64,000 bases of DNA. Origin: Catenuloplanes niger. Its GTDB lineage: Bacteria > Actinomycetota > Actinomycetes > Mycobacteriales > Micromonosporaceae. The notes beneath the pieces are model-generated. The model made no database searches. It saw nothing but the letters and a program-made list of their open reading frames with translations, and was not told the DNA's origin. Positions 35,572 through 44,025 of the stretch are shown here, piece after piece. Made by a program: the position numbers and the translations under genes. The DNA lies in assembly GCF_031458255.1 (NCBI RefSeq), contig NZ_JAVDYC010000001.1, positions 4,845,001-4,909,000 of the forward strand, given 5' to 3'. The first letter of the stretch is position 1. Every line of letters begins with the position of its first letter.

Positions 35572-35991
35572 TGGGCCTCCTCCGCGCAGCCCCGTACTGA
35601 GGGCATATCGGCGCATCCGGCGGGTAAGGGGGGTCGGCGAGCCAGGAGCGGACACGCACCCATGAGGTGCAGTTGCGGTGCAAGATCGGGCACAACGGCC
35701 TCCTCTGGGTGAGGGGTGTCAACTCATAACAAAAGGGGTGAGTCGACCCTTTGAGATGATAGGGCCTGCCTCACCCACACGTGTGGAGTCCGTTACATAG
35801 AGCAGGAGTATTTCGCGGAAACCGCACTTCCGTGTCGCACACGGTGTGCGTCAGGCGAAACCATACGTGTGGTGACCAGGCGCTTACCTCGGGCTATGCC
35901 GTGACACGCCCGCCCGCACTTGCACCGCGACACGCCGGGGCCGGTGTCCACCGGGGGTCATCGGCGTGCCGGTTCTGGCAGACTCGCCACC
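35572..35991. promoter_or_regulatory. 420-bp divergent intergenic region with palindromic boxes
   Basis: It lies between bldN (minus) and the glutaredoxin-like gene (plus). It is AT-richer than its surroundings around 35715-35880. CCACACGTGTGG at 35775-35786 is a perfect 12-bp palindrome. CCATACGTGTGG at 35861-35872 matches it at 11 of 12 positions, and GCACACGGTGTGC at 35837-35849 is a related dyad between them. These are good operator candidates for bldN control. Confidence 0.6.
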
Positions 35992-36246
35992 GTGCAGGAG
36001 CCCCGTCTGACCCTCATCACCCGGCCCGGCTGCCACCTGTGCGAGGTGGCCAAGGAGGCGGTCGACCGGGTGGTCGCCGCGACCGGTGACCGCTACCTGG
36101 AGATCGACGTCGAGAGCGACATCGAGCTGGAGCGGGAGTACGGCGAGCGCGTCCCCGTCGTGCTGCTGGACGGCCGGGAGCACGGCTACTGGCGGGTGGA
36201 GGAGGCCCGGCTGCTGGCCGATCTGGCGCTGCCCCGCGAGGGCTAA
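35992..36246 (+). CDS. Glutaredoxin-like thiol protein
   Basis: The product is 84 residues from the GTG at 35992. It has a thioredoxin fold with the redox motif TRPGCHLCEVAKEAV (CxxC) and a cis-Pro segment GERVPVVLLDG. It belongs to the DUF836/glutaredoxin-like group and corresponds to Rv0508. It probably catalyses thiol-disulfide exchange, with mycothiol a plausible partner in this organism. It lies 9 nt before the HAD gene, so the two are likely co-transcribed. Confidence 0.9.
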   Translation: MQEPRLTLITRPGCHLCEVAKEAVDRVVAATGDRYLEIDVESDIELEREYGERVPVVLLDGREHGYWRVEEARLLADLALPREG

Positions 36247-36255
36247 CATCGCGCG

Positions 36256-36900
36256 ATGGGCACTCGCACACACCTCGTCTGGGACTGGAACGGCACGCTC
36301 CTCAACGACCTGCACCTGGTCGTGGCGGCGACCAACGCGGCGTTCGCCAGCGTCGCCGGCCCCGCGGTCACGCCGGACGAGCACCGCCGCCACTTCCGCC
36401 GGCCGATCGCGGAGTACTACGCGCAGGTGCTCGGCCGGGCGGTCGACGCGGACGAGTTCGGCGTGCTCGACGGCATCTTCCACGACGCGTACCGGGACGG
36501 TCTGACCTCGGTCGCGCTGGCCGCGGACGCGGCGGACGCGATGCGCGAGTGGGGCCCGGACCAGTCGCTGCTGTCCATGTGGTTCCACAGCGAGCTGGTC
36601 CCGGCGATCGAGCGGTACGGCCTGGCCGCGCACTTCCGGCGCGTCGACGGCCTGCCCGGCGCGGTCGGCGGCGACCTCAAGGCCGGCTACCTCGCCCGCC
36701 ACCTGGCCGAGCTGGGCGTGGCCGGCACCGACGTGGTGCTGATCGGCGACTCGCTCGACGACGCCGACGCGGCCCACTCGGTCGGCGGCGCGGTCGTGCT
36801 CTACACCGGCGGCTTCACCGACCCGGACCGGCTGCGCGCCTCCGGCCTGCCGGTGGCCGACTCACTCGCCGAGGCCGTGAAGATCGCGAAAGATCTCTAG
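36256..36900 (+). CDS. HAD-family phosphatase with DxN motif I
   Basis: The product is 214 residues, like phosphoglycolate phosphatases. Motif I is VWDWNGTLLND, where the second Asp of DxD is Asn. Motif II is in LLSMWFHSEL, Lys is in GGDLKAGYLARHL, and motif IV is VVLIGDSLDDADAA. The Asn at the general acid/base position is unusual for a phosphatase, although it recurs in an actinobacterial group as I recall, so activity should not be assumed. The stop lies 3 nt from that of the convergent response-regulator gene. Confidence 0.85.
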   Translation: MGTRTHLVWDWNGTLLNDLHLVVAATNAAFASVAGPAVTPDEHRRHFRRPIAEYYAQVLGRAVDADEFGVLDGIFHDAYRDGLTSVALAADAADAMREWGPDQSLLSMWFHSELVPAIERYGLAAHFRRVDGLPGAVGGDLKAGYLARHLAELGVAGTDVVLIGDSLDDADAAHSVGGAVVLYTGGFTDPDRLRASGLPVADSLAEAVKIAKDL

Positions 36901-36903
36901 GCC

Positions 36904-37548
36904 CTAGCCTCCGAGGTACGTCAGCACCGCCCGTACCCGGCGGTGCTGTTCCTCGTCCGGCGGCAGCTGCAGCTTGGTGAAGATGTTGCGCACGTGCTTC
37001 TCCACCGCGCCGTCGCTGACCACCAGCTTCCGGGCGATCGCGGTGTTCGACCGGCCCTCCGCCATCAGCCCGAGCACCTCCCGTTCGCGCGGCGTCAGCT
37101 CGCGCAGCGGGTCGTCCCGGCGGCGCCGCGCGAACAGCTGCGCCACCACCTCCGGGTCGAGCACGGTGCCACCGGCCGCGACCCGGCCGAGCCCGTCGAG
37201 GAAGTCCGCGACCGCGGCCACCCGGTCCTTGAGCAGGTAGCCGATCGCGCCGGCCCGGTCGGCGAGCAGGTCGTCGGCGTAGGAGACCTCGACGTACTGC
37301 GACAGCACCAGGATCGGCGTGCCCGGCACCAGCCCGCGTGCCTCGACCGCGGCGCGCAGCCCCTCGTCGGTGTGCGTCGGCGGCATCCGCACGTCCACGA
37401 TCGACACGTCCGGCCGGTGCGCCGCGACCGCGTCGACCAGCGCCGGCCCGCTGTCCACGGCCGCGACCACCTCGTGGCCGTGCTCGGTCAGCAGCCGGAT
37501 GAGACCTTCTCGCAACAACACCGCGTCCTCGGCGATCACGACCCGCAT
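36904..37548 (-). CDS. NarL/LuxR-family response regulator
   Basis: The product is 214 residues. The receiver has VIAEDAVLLREGL and the phospho-Asp in VSIVDVRMPP (about residue 52). The C-terminal HTH is LTPREREVLGLMAEGRSNTAIARKLVVSDGAVEKHVRNIFTKL. It is encoded 10 nt after the sensor kinase, which is its obvious partner. The signal and regulon are unknown. Confidence 0.93.
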   Translation of the reverse strand: MRVVIAEDAVLLREGLIRLLTEHGHEVVAAVDSGPALVDAVAAHRPDVSIVDVRMPPTHTDEGLRAAVEARGLVPGTPILVLSQYVEVSYADDLLADRAGAIGYLLKDRVAAVADFLDGLGRVAAGGTVLDPEVVAQLFARRRRDDPLRELTPREREVLGLMAEGRSNTAIARKLVVSDGAVEKHVRNIFTKLQLPPDEEQHRRVRAVLTYLGG

Positions 37549-37558
37549 GACCCCGTGT

Positions 37559-38839
37559 CTAGCACGGCAGGTCGACCCGCAGCTCGGTCGGCCCGCCCAT
37601 CGGGCTGTCGATGCGCAGCGTGCCGCCGGCCGCCTGCACCCGGTCGGCCAGGCCGGCCAGCCCGTGCCCCTTCGCCACGTGCGCGCCGCCGGCGCCGTTG
37701 TCCAGCACCGAGATGCCGAGCCGGCCGGCGGCGTGCGCCACGGTCAGCCAGGCCTCGGACGCGTTGCTGTGCTTGTTCACGTTGGCCAGCGCCTCGGCCG
37801 CCACGAAGTAGGCTGCGTTCTCCACGGCCGGGTCCAGCCGGCCCAGGTCACGATCGACGGCCAGCTCCACCGGTACGGTCGATCGCCCGGCCAGCGCGGC
37901 CAGTGCGCTCGGCAGCCCGCGGTCGGCCAGCACCGGCGGTGCGATCCCGCGGGAGAGCGCGCGCAGCTCGTTGAGCGTGTCCACGGTGTGCGTGAGCGCC
38001 TCGCCGAGCGTGGCCTTCGCGGCCGTCGGGTCCGTCTCCAGCTGCTGCTGCGCGCGGCCCAGGTCCATGGCGAGCCGGACCAGGCGCTGCTGCGGGCCGT
38101 CGTGGATGTCCCGCTCCAGCCGCCGCAGCGCGTGCGCCTCGGCGGAGACCGCGGCCCGGCGCTGCCCCTCGAGCGTGCTGATCCGGGTCTGGAACTGCGC
38201 CATGCCGGTCAGCAGCGCCCGGCCGGTGGCGGCGCTGAGCAGCGCGGCGCCGCGGACGACGAGCGGCAGCGTGGTGGCGAAGAAGATGCCGAGCACGGTG
38301 TAGGTCGCGATCCGGGAGCCGCTGGTGTCCGACAGGCCGAGCAGTTCGGGCAGATCGGTGCTGTCCGGCTCGTGCGGCAGCGCCCAGTCCCACATCCAGT
38401 ACGTGACGCCGCCCGCCGCGCCGGCCCACCACACCACGGTGATCAGGAACGACACGGCGGAGATCGGCAGCTTGACCAGCGCGTGGGCGAAGTCCAGCCA
38501 GGACTGGACGTCCAGGATCGGCGCGAACACCCGGGACCACAGCCCACCGTTCTCCCGGCTCTTCCGGTACGCGGGCCGGAGCTGGGGCGTGCGCAGCACC
38601 GCGGGCAGGCGCCGCCGTTCCAGGTCCGCCAACCCGCGGGCGACCAGCAGGCCACCCGCCATGATCGGCAGCCCGATGACGGTGATCGCCATCCCGGCAC
38701 CCAGCGTCACGGTGACGATCGTGAGGATGAACCCGATCAGTGCGAGCGGCAGACCGATCAGGACGTATCCGGAATCGATCAGCAATTGCCGCATCGGGGT
38801 CGGGGACGGGGTCCCCGATTCGGCGGTGAGCGTGGTCAT
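37559..38839 (-). CDS. DesK/NarX-like sensor histidine kinase with membrane sensor domain
   Basis: The product is 426 residues from the ATG at 38839. The N-terminal part has four membrane helices (around residues 20-62, 115-145 and 175-200), matching the 'putative sensor' domain PF13796. The HisKA_3 H box is ALRRLERDIHDGPQQRLVRLAMDLG. The HATPase shows VAAEALANVNKHSNA, VLDNGAGG and GHGLAGLADRVQAAGG. It phosphorylates the NarL-type regulator encoded downstream. It is divergent from the rex operon. Confidence 0.92.
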   Translation of the reverse strand: MTTLTAESGTPSPTPMRQLLIDSGYVLIGLPLALIGFILTIVTVTLGAGMAITVIGLPIMAGGLLVARGLADLERRRLPAVLRTPQLRPAYRKSRENGGLWSRVFAPILDVQSWLDFAHALVKLPISAVSFLITVVWWAGAAGGVTYWMWDWALPHEPDSTDLPELLGLSDTSGSRIATYTVLGIFFATTLPLVVRGAALLSAATGRALLTGMAQFQTRISTLEGQRRAAVSAEAHALRRLERDIHDGPQQRLVRLAMDLGRAQQQLETDPTAAKATLGEALTHTVDTLNELRALSRGIAPPVLADRGLPSALAALAGRSTVPVELAVDRDLGRLDPAVENAAYFVAAEALANVNKHSNASEAWLTVAHAAGRLGISVLDNGAGGAHVAKGHGLAGLADRVQAAGGTLRIDSPMGGPTELRVDLPC

Positions 38840-39282
38840 GCCGAAAACGCTAAGCCCTCGACCGTACGTATCCGATCCCGCGCGCACGCCTCTTGGTAGT
38901 AGGGCTCTCCCTACCGTCGCCCGGCGCGGTTACCCGTTATTTGCAGCATAAAAGCCATTTGGCGCATACTGATTGGTGGACGTCTTCGAACGGCTCAGGG
39001 GTGAGCTGGTCGCGGCGGCGGCGGGGTGCGGCGCGGGGCTGGTCCCGGTGGAGACGGAGGGCTTCGGTGCACCGACGAAGCCCGGCGAATTCGCTAGCAT
39101 GGACGACGGCCGGTTGTCCACTGCTTCGATCAAGATCGCGATTTGTGCACGCCTTCACAAGCGCCTACATTGTTAGCTCTACACGCCCCGTCAGGGCAGC
39201 CGGTAACGGCGGGTGTCGAGGGGCTTCCACAACGACCGATCCGCGGGATCGGCCGAGGATCGCTACGTCGGCACGGAGTCAC
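38840..39282. other. 443-bp divergent region upstream of rex
   Basis: It lies between the sensor kinase and rex. Positions 38940-38975 are AT-rich and may hold a promoter. A 67-codon frame starting with GTG at 38973 (MVDVFERLRGEL...) is open but has no recognised family and ends inside the regulatory region, so I do not call it a gene. A Rex-type operator is at 39143-39160. Confidence 0.6.
39143..39160. promoter_or_regulatory. Rex operator (ROP site)
   Basis: TTGTGCACGCCTTCACAA agrees with the Streptomyces Rex consensus TTGTGAACGCGTTCACAA at 16 of 18 positions and is a near-perfect dyad. It lies 122 nt before the rex start. Rex binds such sites when NADH is low relative to NAD+, so autoregulation of rex-hem by redox state is expected. 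Confidence 0.85.
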
Positions 39283-40086
39283 ATGAGCCAGCACCCCCCG
39301 CCGGGCGCGCCCGGGCACGGCGCGACCGATCAAGGCGAGCCCGGTAACCCCGCGGTCGTCGCCACGTCGCCGGACCTTCCCGAGGCCACGGTCGCCCGGC
39401 TGCCGGAGTACCTGCGCGCCCTGCACCACCTGGCCGAGTCGGGTCACGAGACGGTCTCCAGCGAGGAGCTCGCCGTGGCCGCCGGGGTCAACTCCGCCAA
39501 GCTGCGCAAGGACCTCTCCCACCTCGGGTCGTACGGGACACGCGGCGTCGGGTACGACGTCACCCTGCTCGTCGACCAGATCGAGAACGTGCTCGGCCTC
39601 ACCCAGCGCCGCTCCGTCGTCCTCGTCGGCCTGGGCAACCTCGGCCACGCGCTCGCCGGCTACGCCGGGTTCGCCAGCCGCGGCTTCCGCATCGCCGCGC
39701 TCTTCGACGTCGACCCGGAGCTGGTCGGCCAGCGCATCCACGGCCTGACCGTGCGTCACCTGGACGAGCTGCCGCAGGTCGCGGCGGAGGACCCGATCGC
39801 GATCGGCGTCATCTCCACGCCCGCGGAAGGCGCCCAGAGCGTAGCCGACCAGTTGGTGGCCGCCGGCGTGACGGGCATCCTCAACTTCGCTCCCCGGGTG
39901 CTGAACGTGCCCGTCGGAGTGGACGTCCGGAAGGTGGATCTCGCGATCGAGCTCCAGATCCTCTCCTTCCACCAGCACCGCAAGTCGAGCGCGGCCGGGC
40001 CGGCCGCGCTCACCGCCCTGCCCGGCGGCCTGACCGGGTCGGGAGCACACCATTCCACCGACGCTGCGGAGGCGGTCGGATCGTGA
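39283..40086 (+). CDS. rex: Redox-sensing transcriptional repressor Rex
   Basis: The product is 267 residues from the ATG at 39283. After a disordered N terminus of about 35 residues, the winged helix shows ARLPEYLRALHHLAESGHETVSSEELAVAAGVNSAKLRKDLSHLGSYGTRGVGYD. The Rossmann domain has VVLVGLGNLGHALAGY and FDVDPELVG. It represses respiratory and haem genes and is released by NADH. It is first in rex-hemA-hemC-hemD-hemB, and its stop overlaps the hemA GTG. Confidence 0.96.
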   Translation: MSQHPPPGAPGHGATDQGEPGNPAVVATSPDLPEATVARLPEYLRALHHLAESGHETVSSEELAVAAGVNSAKLRKDLSHLGSYGTRGVGYDVTLLVDQIENVLGLTQRRSVVLVGLGNLGHALAGYAGFASRGFRIAALFDVDPELVGQRIHGLTVRHLDELPQVAAEDPIAIGVISTPAEGAQSVADQLVAAGVTGILNFAPRVLNVPVGVDVRKVDLAIELQILSFHQHRKSSAAGPAALTALPGGLTGSGAHHSTDAAEAVGS

Positions 40087-41399
40087 AACTCCTCGTCGTC
40101 GGCGCGTCGTACCGCACCAGCCCGCTCTCGGTGCTGGAGCGGCTCGCGACGCCGCCCGCGGACCTGCCCGGCATCCTGGAACGGCTGGTCGCCCAGCCGT
40201 ACGTCGGCGAGGCCGTGATGCTGTCCACCTGCAACCGGGTGGAGGTCTACGCGGCGGTCTCCGGCTTCCACGGCGGTCTCGGCGACATCTGCACCGTGCT
40301 GGCCGGGCACGCCGGCTTCGACGTCCCCGCCGAGCTGGCCAGCCACCTCTACGTGCACTTCGACGGCGATGCCGTGGAGCACACGTTCAAGGTCGCGGCC
40401 GGGCTCGACTCCATGGTCGTCGGCGAGCCGCAGATCCTCGGCCAGCTGCGCGACGCGTACCACTCGGCCACCGAGGCCGACTCGGCCGGCCGGCTGCTGC
40501 ACGAGCTGATGCAGCAGGGCCTGCGGGTCGGCAAGCGGGCGCACGCGGAGACCGGCATCGACCGGGCCGGCCAGAGCGTGGTCACGGCCGCGCTCGAGGT
40601 CGCCGCGGAGCACCTGCCCGGCGGGCTGGACGGCCGCCCGACGCTGGTCATCGGCGCGGGCGCGATGGGCGCGCTCTCCGTCGCCACGCTCAGCCGGGCC
40701 GGGGTCGGCCCGCTGCACGTCACGAACCGCAACACCGAGCGGGCCGAGCGGCTCGCCGAGGCGTACGGTGCGCACCCGGTCGGCTACGCGGACGTGGCCA
40801 CCGCGCTGCGCGACGCCGACCTGGTCGTCTCCGCGACCGCGTCGCAGACGCCGGTGCTCACCCGCGAGCTGCTGGAGGCGGCCGTCGCCGGGCGCACCGG
40901 CCGGGACCCGCTGGTGGTGCTGGACCTCGCGCTGCCGCGGGACGTCGCGCCGGACGCCGTGGACGTGCCCGGCGTGGTCGTGCTCGACATCGACCGGCTC
41001 GCCGAGGCGCGCCGGGAGCACCCCGCGTCCGCGGACACGCTCGCGGTGGAGAACATCGTCGCCGGCGAGGTGGAGAACTTCCTCGCCTGGCTGCGCGGCA
41101 AGGACGTGGCCCCGACCGTCGCCGCGCTGCGCGGGCGCGCCGACGACGTGGTCACCGCCGAGCTGCGCCGGCTCAACCAGCGGCACCCCGAGTTCAGCGA
41201 CGACCAGCGCGCGGACGTGGCGAAGACCCTGCACCGAGTCGTGCAGCAGCTGCTCCACCAGCCGACGGTCCGGGTCCGCCAGCTCGCCCAGTCACCCGGC
41301 GGCGACCAGTACGCGGCACTGCTGCGCGAGCTGTTCGACCTGGAGATCCCGCAGGCGACCCACGCGGACGCCGTACCCGAGATCGGAGGACGGGCGTGA
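40083..41399 (+). CDS. hemA: Glutamyl-tRNA reductase
   Basis: The product is 438 residues. The catalytic Cys is in MLSTCNRVEVYA (about residue 50). The NADPH domain has VIGAGAMGALSVATL, and a C-terminal dimerisation helix follows. It reduces Glu-tRNA to glutamate-1-semialdehyde, the first committed step to haem. The GTG start overlaps the rex stop (GTGA). The glutamate-1-semialdehyde aminomutase gene is not in the window. Confidence 0.97.
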   Translation: MKLLVVGASYRTSPLSVLERLATPPADLPGILERLVAQPYVGEAVMLSTCNRVEVYAAVSGFHGGLGDICTVLAGHAGFDVPAELASHLYVHFDGDAVEHTFKVAAGLDSMVVGEPQILGQLRDAYHSATEADSAGRLLHELMQQGLRVGKRAHAETGIDRAGQSVVTAALEVAAEHLPGGLDGRPTLVIGAGAMGALSVATLSRAGVGPLHVTNRNTERAERLAEAYGAHPVGYADVATALRDADLVVSATASQTPVLTRELLEAAVAGRTGRDPLVVLDLALPRDVAPDAVDVPGVVVLDIDRLAEARREHPASADTLAVENIVAGEVENFLAWLRGKDVAPTVAALRGRADDVVTAELRRLNQRHPEFSDDQRADVAKTLHRVVQQLLHQPTVRVRQLAQSPGGDQYAALLRELFDLEIPQATHADAVPEIGGRA

Positions 41400-42418
41400 C
41401 CGGCTCACCGAACACCGGCGCACCGCTGCGCCTGGGCACCCGGGGCAGCGCACTCGCGCTCGCCCAGTCACAGCGCGTGGCCGGCGCGCTCACCGCGGCC
41501 ACCGGCCGGCCGGTCGAGCTGGTCCGCATCGTGACCAGCGGCGACACCTCCGCCGCGCCGGTGCAGACGCTCGGCGTGGGCGTGTTCGTCTCCGCGCTGC
41601 GCGACGCGCTGACGGCCGGGAAGATCGACTTCGCGGTGCACAGCTACAAGGACCTGCCCACCGCGTCGGCCCCCGGGCTGCACATCGCGGCCGTGCCGGC
41701 TCGGGAGGACCCGCGCGACGCGCTGATCTCCCGCGACGGCCTGCGGCTGACCGAGCTTCCCCCCGGAGCCCGGATCGGGACCGGCGCGGTCCGCCGCATC
41801 GCCCAGCTCCAGGCGCTCGGCCTGCAGTTCGAGACCGTCCCGATCCGCGGCAACGTCGACACCCGGATCTCCCGGGTCGTCGGGCCGCACGCGGACCTGG
41901 ACGCGGTCGTGCTGGCCCGGGCCGGCCTGACCCGGCTCGGCCGGGACGGCGAGATCACCGAGACGCTCGACCCGATGCTCATGCTGCCCGCCCCCGCGCA
42001 GGGCGCGCTCGCCGTGGAGTGCCGCGCCGACGACGCCGACCTGATCGACCTGCTCACCGTGCTCGACCACCCGGACACCCGGGCGGTCGTCGCCGCCGAG
42101 CGGTCGCTGCTGGCCACGCTCGAGGCCGGCTGCAGCGCACCGGTCGGCGCGTACGCGGAACTCGCCGAGGGCGACGACGGCGACGAGATCTACCTGCGCG
42201 GCGCCGTGATCGCCCCGGACGGCAGCCACGACGTGCGCCTGTCCCGCACCGGGCGCCCGGCCGACGCCGTCGAGATCGGCAAGGCGCTCGCGGCCGACCT
42301 GCTCGACTCCGGCGCCGCCGGACTCTGGACGGCCGGCCCCGTACAGCCCCCGAATGGCACGACCCCGAATGCCTCACCGCGGACCGCGGAAGCACATGTA
42401 ACTGGGAGCACGCAATGA
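41396..42418 (+). CDS. hemC: Porphobilinogen deaminase (hydroxymethylbilane synthase)
   Basis: The product is 340 residues. LGTRGSALALAQSQRV, VHSYKDLPT, GTGAVRRIAQLQ, IRGNVDTRI and LPAPAQGALAVECR are all canonical. The cofactor-carrying Cys is in LEAGCSAPVGAYAE. It joins four porphobilinogen units into hydroxymethylbilane. Its GTG overlaps the hemA stop, and hemD overlaps its own stop by ATGA. Confidence 0.97.
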   Translation: MTGSPNTGAPLRLGTRGSALALAQSQRVAGALTAATGRPVELVRIVTSGDTSAAPVQTLGVGVFVSALRDALTAGKIDFAVHSYKDLPTASAPGLHIAAVPAREDPRDALISRDGLRLTELPPGARIGTGAVRRIAQLQALGLQFETVPIRGNVDTRISRVVGPHADLDAVVLARAGLTRLGRDGEITETLDPMLMLPAPAQGALAVECRADDADLIDLLTVLDHPDTRAVVAAERSLLATLEAGCSAPVGAYAELAEGDDGDEIYLRGAVIAPDGSHDVRLSRTGRPADAVEIGKALAADLLDSGAAGLWTAGPVQPPNGTTPNASPRTAEAHVTGSTQ

Positions 42419-43995
42419 CCCGCACCCGTAAAGCCGTAGGCCACATCGCGTTCGTCGGGGCCGGCCCCGGCGACCCCGGCCTGCTCACCCGCCGTGCGCA
42501 CGACGCCGTCGTCGATGCGGACCAGGTGATCTACGACCGGGGTCTCCCCGAATCGCTGATCGAGGCATTGAAGTCGCAGGCCGCCGAGGACGCCCAGTTC
42601 ACGCCCGCCGAGGGGGCCCCCGGCGACGTCGCCAAGGTGCTGCTCTCCGCCGCCCGCTCCGGGCTGCACGCGGCGTACCTGGTCGCCGGTGACCCGTTCG
42701 GTCACGACTCGGTGGTCGCGGCCGTGCAGGCGGTCGCGCGTACCGCCGCGCACTTCGAGGTCGTGCCCGGCATCGGCCAGGCCGCCGGCGTCGCGACCTA
42801 CGCCGGTGTGCCGCTGCCCGGCGTGCGCACCGCCGGTGACGTGGACGACGTGACCACGCTCGACTTCGAGGCGCTCGCCGCCGCGCTCGGCCGCGGCTCG
42901 ATCTCCCTGGCCGTCGACGCCGGTGACCTCGCCGCGGTCCGCGACGGCCTGCTCGCCGCGGGCGTCGACGGCACCACGCCGGTCGGCGTCACCGGCGACG
43001 GCACCGGCGACACGCAGCACACCACCACGTCCACCGTCGACTCGTTCGTCGCGGCCGCGCTCGGCTTCACCGGCCGCGTGGTGCTCACCCTCGGTGAGGG
43101 CGTCGCCGAGCGGGACAAGCTCAGCTGGTGGGAGAACCGCCCGCTGTACGGCTGGAAGGTCCTCGTCCCGCGCACCAAGGAGCAGGCCGGCGTGATGAGC
43201 GCCCGGCTGCGCGCGTACGGCGCGATCCCGTGCGAGGTGCCGACCATCGCGGTCGAGCCGCCGCGCACCCCGGCCCAGATGGAGCGGGCGATCAAGGGCC
43301 TGGTCGACGGCCGGTACGCCTGGGTCGTCTTCACCTCGGTCAACGCGGTCCGCGCGGTCTGGGAGAAGTTCGGCGAGCACGGCCTGGACGCGCGCCACTT
43401 CGGTGGCGTCAAGATCGCGTGTATCGGTGAGGCCACCGCCGAGGCGGTCCGCGCGTTCGGCATCCAGCCCGAGCTCATCCCGGCCGGCGAGCAGTCCTCC
43501 GAGGGCCTGCTGGCCGAGTTCTCCCCGCACGACGAGATCCTCGACCCGGTCGGCCGCGTGCTGCTGCCGCGCGCCGACATCGCCACCGAGACGCTCGCGG
43601 CCGGCCTGGTCGAGCGCGGCTGGGAGGTCGACGACGTCACCGCGTACCGGACCGTCCGCGCGGCCCCGCCGCCCGCCGACATCCGCGACGCGATCAAGTC
43701 CGGTGGCTTCGACGCGGTGCTGTTCACGTCGTCCTCCACCGTCCGGAATCTGGTCGGCATCGCCGGCAAGCCGCACCAGCGCACGGTGGTCGCGGTGATC
43801 GGACCGAAGACCGCGGAGACCGCGACGGAGTTCGGCCTGCGGGTCGACGTCCAGCCGCCGCACGCCTCGGTCCCGGACCTGGTCGAGGCGCTCGCCGGGT
43901 ACGCCGTCGAACTGCGCGAGAAGCTGGCCGCGATGCCGGCCAAGCAGCGCCGCGGCTCGAAGGTGCAGGGCCCGACCGCGCTCCGTTTCCGGTAG
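42415..43995 (+). CDS. hemD: Uroporphyrinogen-III synthase fused to a degenerate SUMT/CobA-type domain
   Basis: The product is 526 residues from the ATG at 42415. Residues 1-240 keep the methyltransferase start HIAFVGAGPGDPGLLTRRA and VVPGIGQAAGVATYAGVPLP. The substrate loop GDPFVFGRG of active enzymes is reduced to GDPFGHDS, so uroporphyrinogen methylation may be lost. Residues 248-505 are the HemD domain, with VLVPRTKEQAGVMSARLRAYGA, VVFTSVNAVRAVWE and VLFTSSSTVRNLVG. It closes hydroxymethylbilane to uroporphyrinogen III. This fused layout is usual in actinobacteria. Confidence 0.94.
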   Translation: MTRTRKAVGHIAFVGAGPGDPGLLTRRAHDAVVDADQVIYDRGLPESLIEALKSQAAEDAQFTPAEGAPGDVAKVLLSAARSGLHAAYLVAGDPFGHDSVVAAVQAVARTAAHFEVVPGIGQAAGVATYAGVPLPGVRTAGDVDDVTTLDFEALAAALGRGSISLAVDAGDLAAVRDGLLAAGVDGTTPVGVTGDGTGDTQHTTTSTVDSFVAAALGFTGRVVLTLGEGVAERDKLSWWENRPLYGWKVLVPRTKEQAGVMSARLRAYGAIPCEVPTIAVEPPRTPAQMERAIKGLVDGRYAWVVFTSVNAVRAVWEKFGEHGLDARHFGGVKIACIGEATAEAVRAFGIQPELIPAGEQSSEGLLAEFSPHDEILDPVGRVLLPRADIATETLAAGLVERGWEVDDVTAYRTVRAAPPPADIRDAIKSGGFDAVLFTSSSTVRNLVGIAGKPHQRTVVAVIGPKTAETATEFGLRVDVQPPHASVPDLVEALAGYAVELREKLAAMPAKQRRGSKVQGPTALRFR

Positions 43996-44025
43996 ACGCT
44001 CCGTAGCCAAGGAAGGCCCAGAGAC

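Noticed and set aside
35882-35889. GCTTACCT upstream of the glutaredoxin-like gene as a sixth element copy
   Set aside because: Only 8 nt match; there is no TTTGCTCT before it and no facing arm.
38973-39176. 67-residue gene upstream of rex
   Set aside because: GTG start without a clear ribosome binding site, no recognised family, and overlap with the Rex operator.
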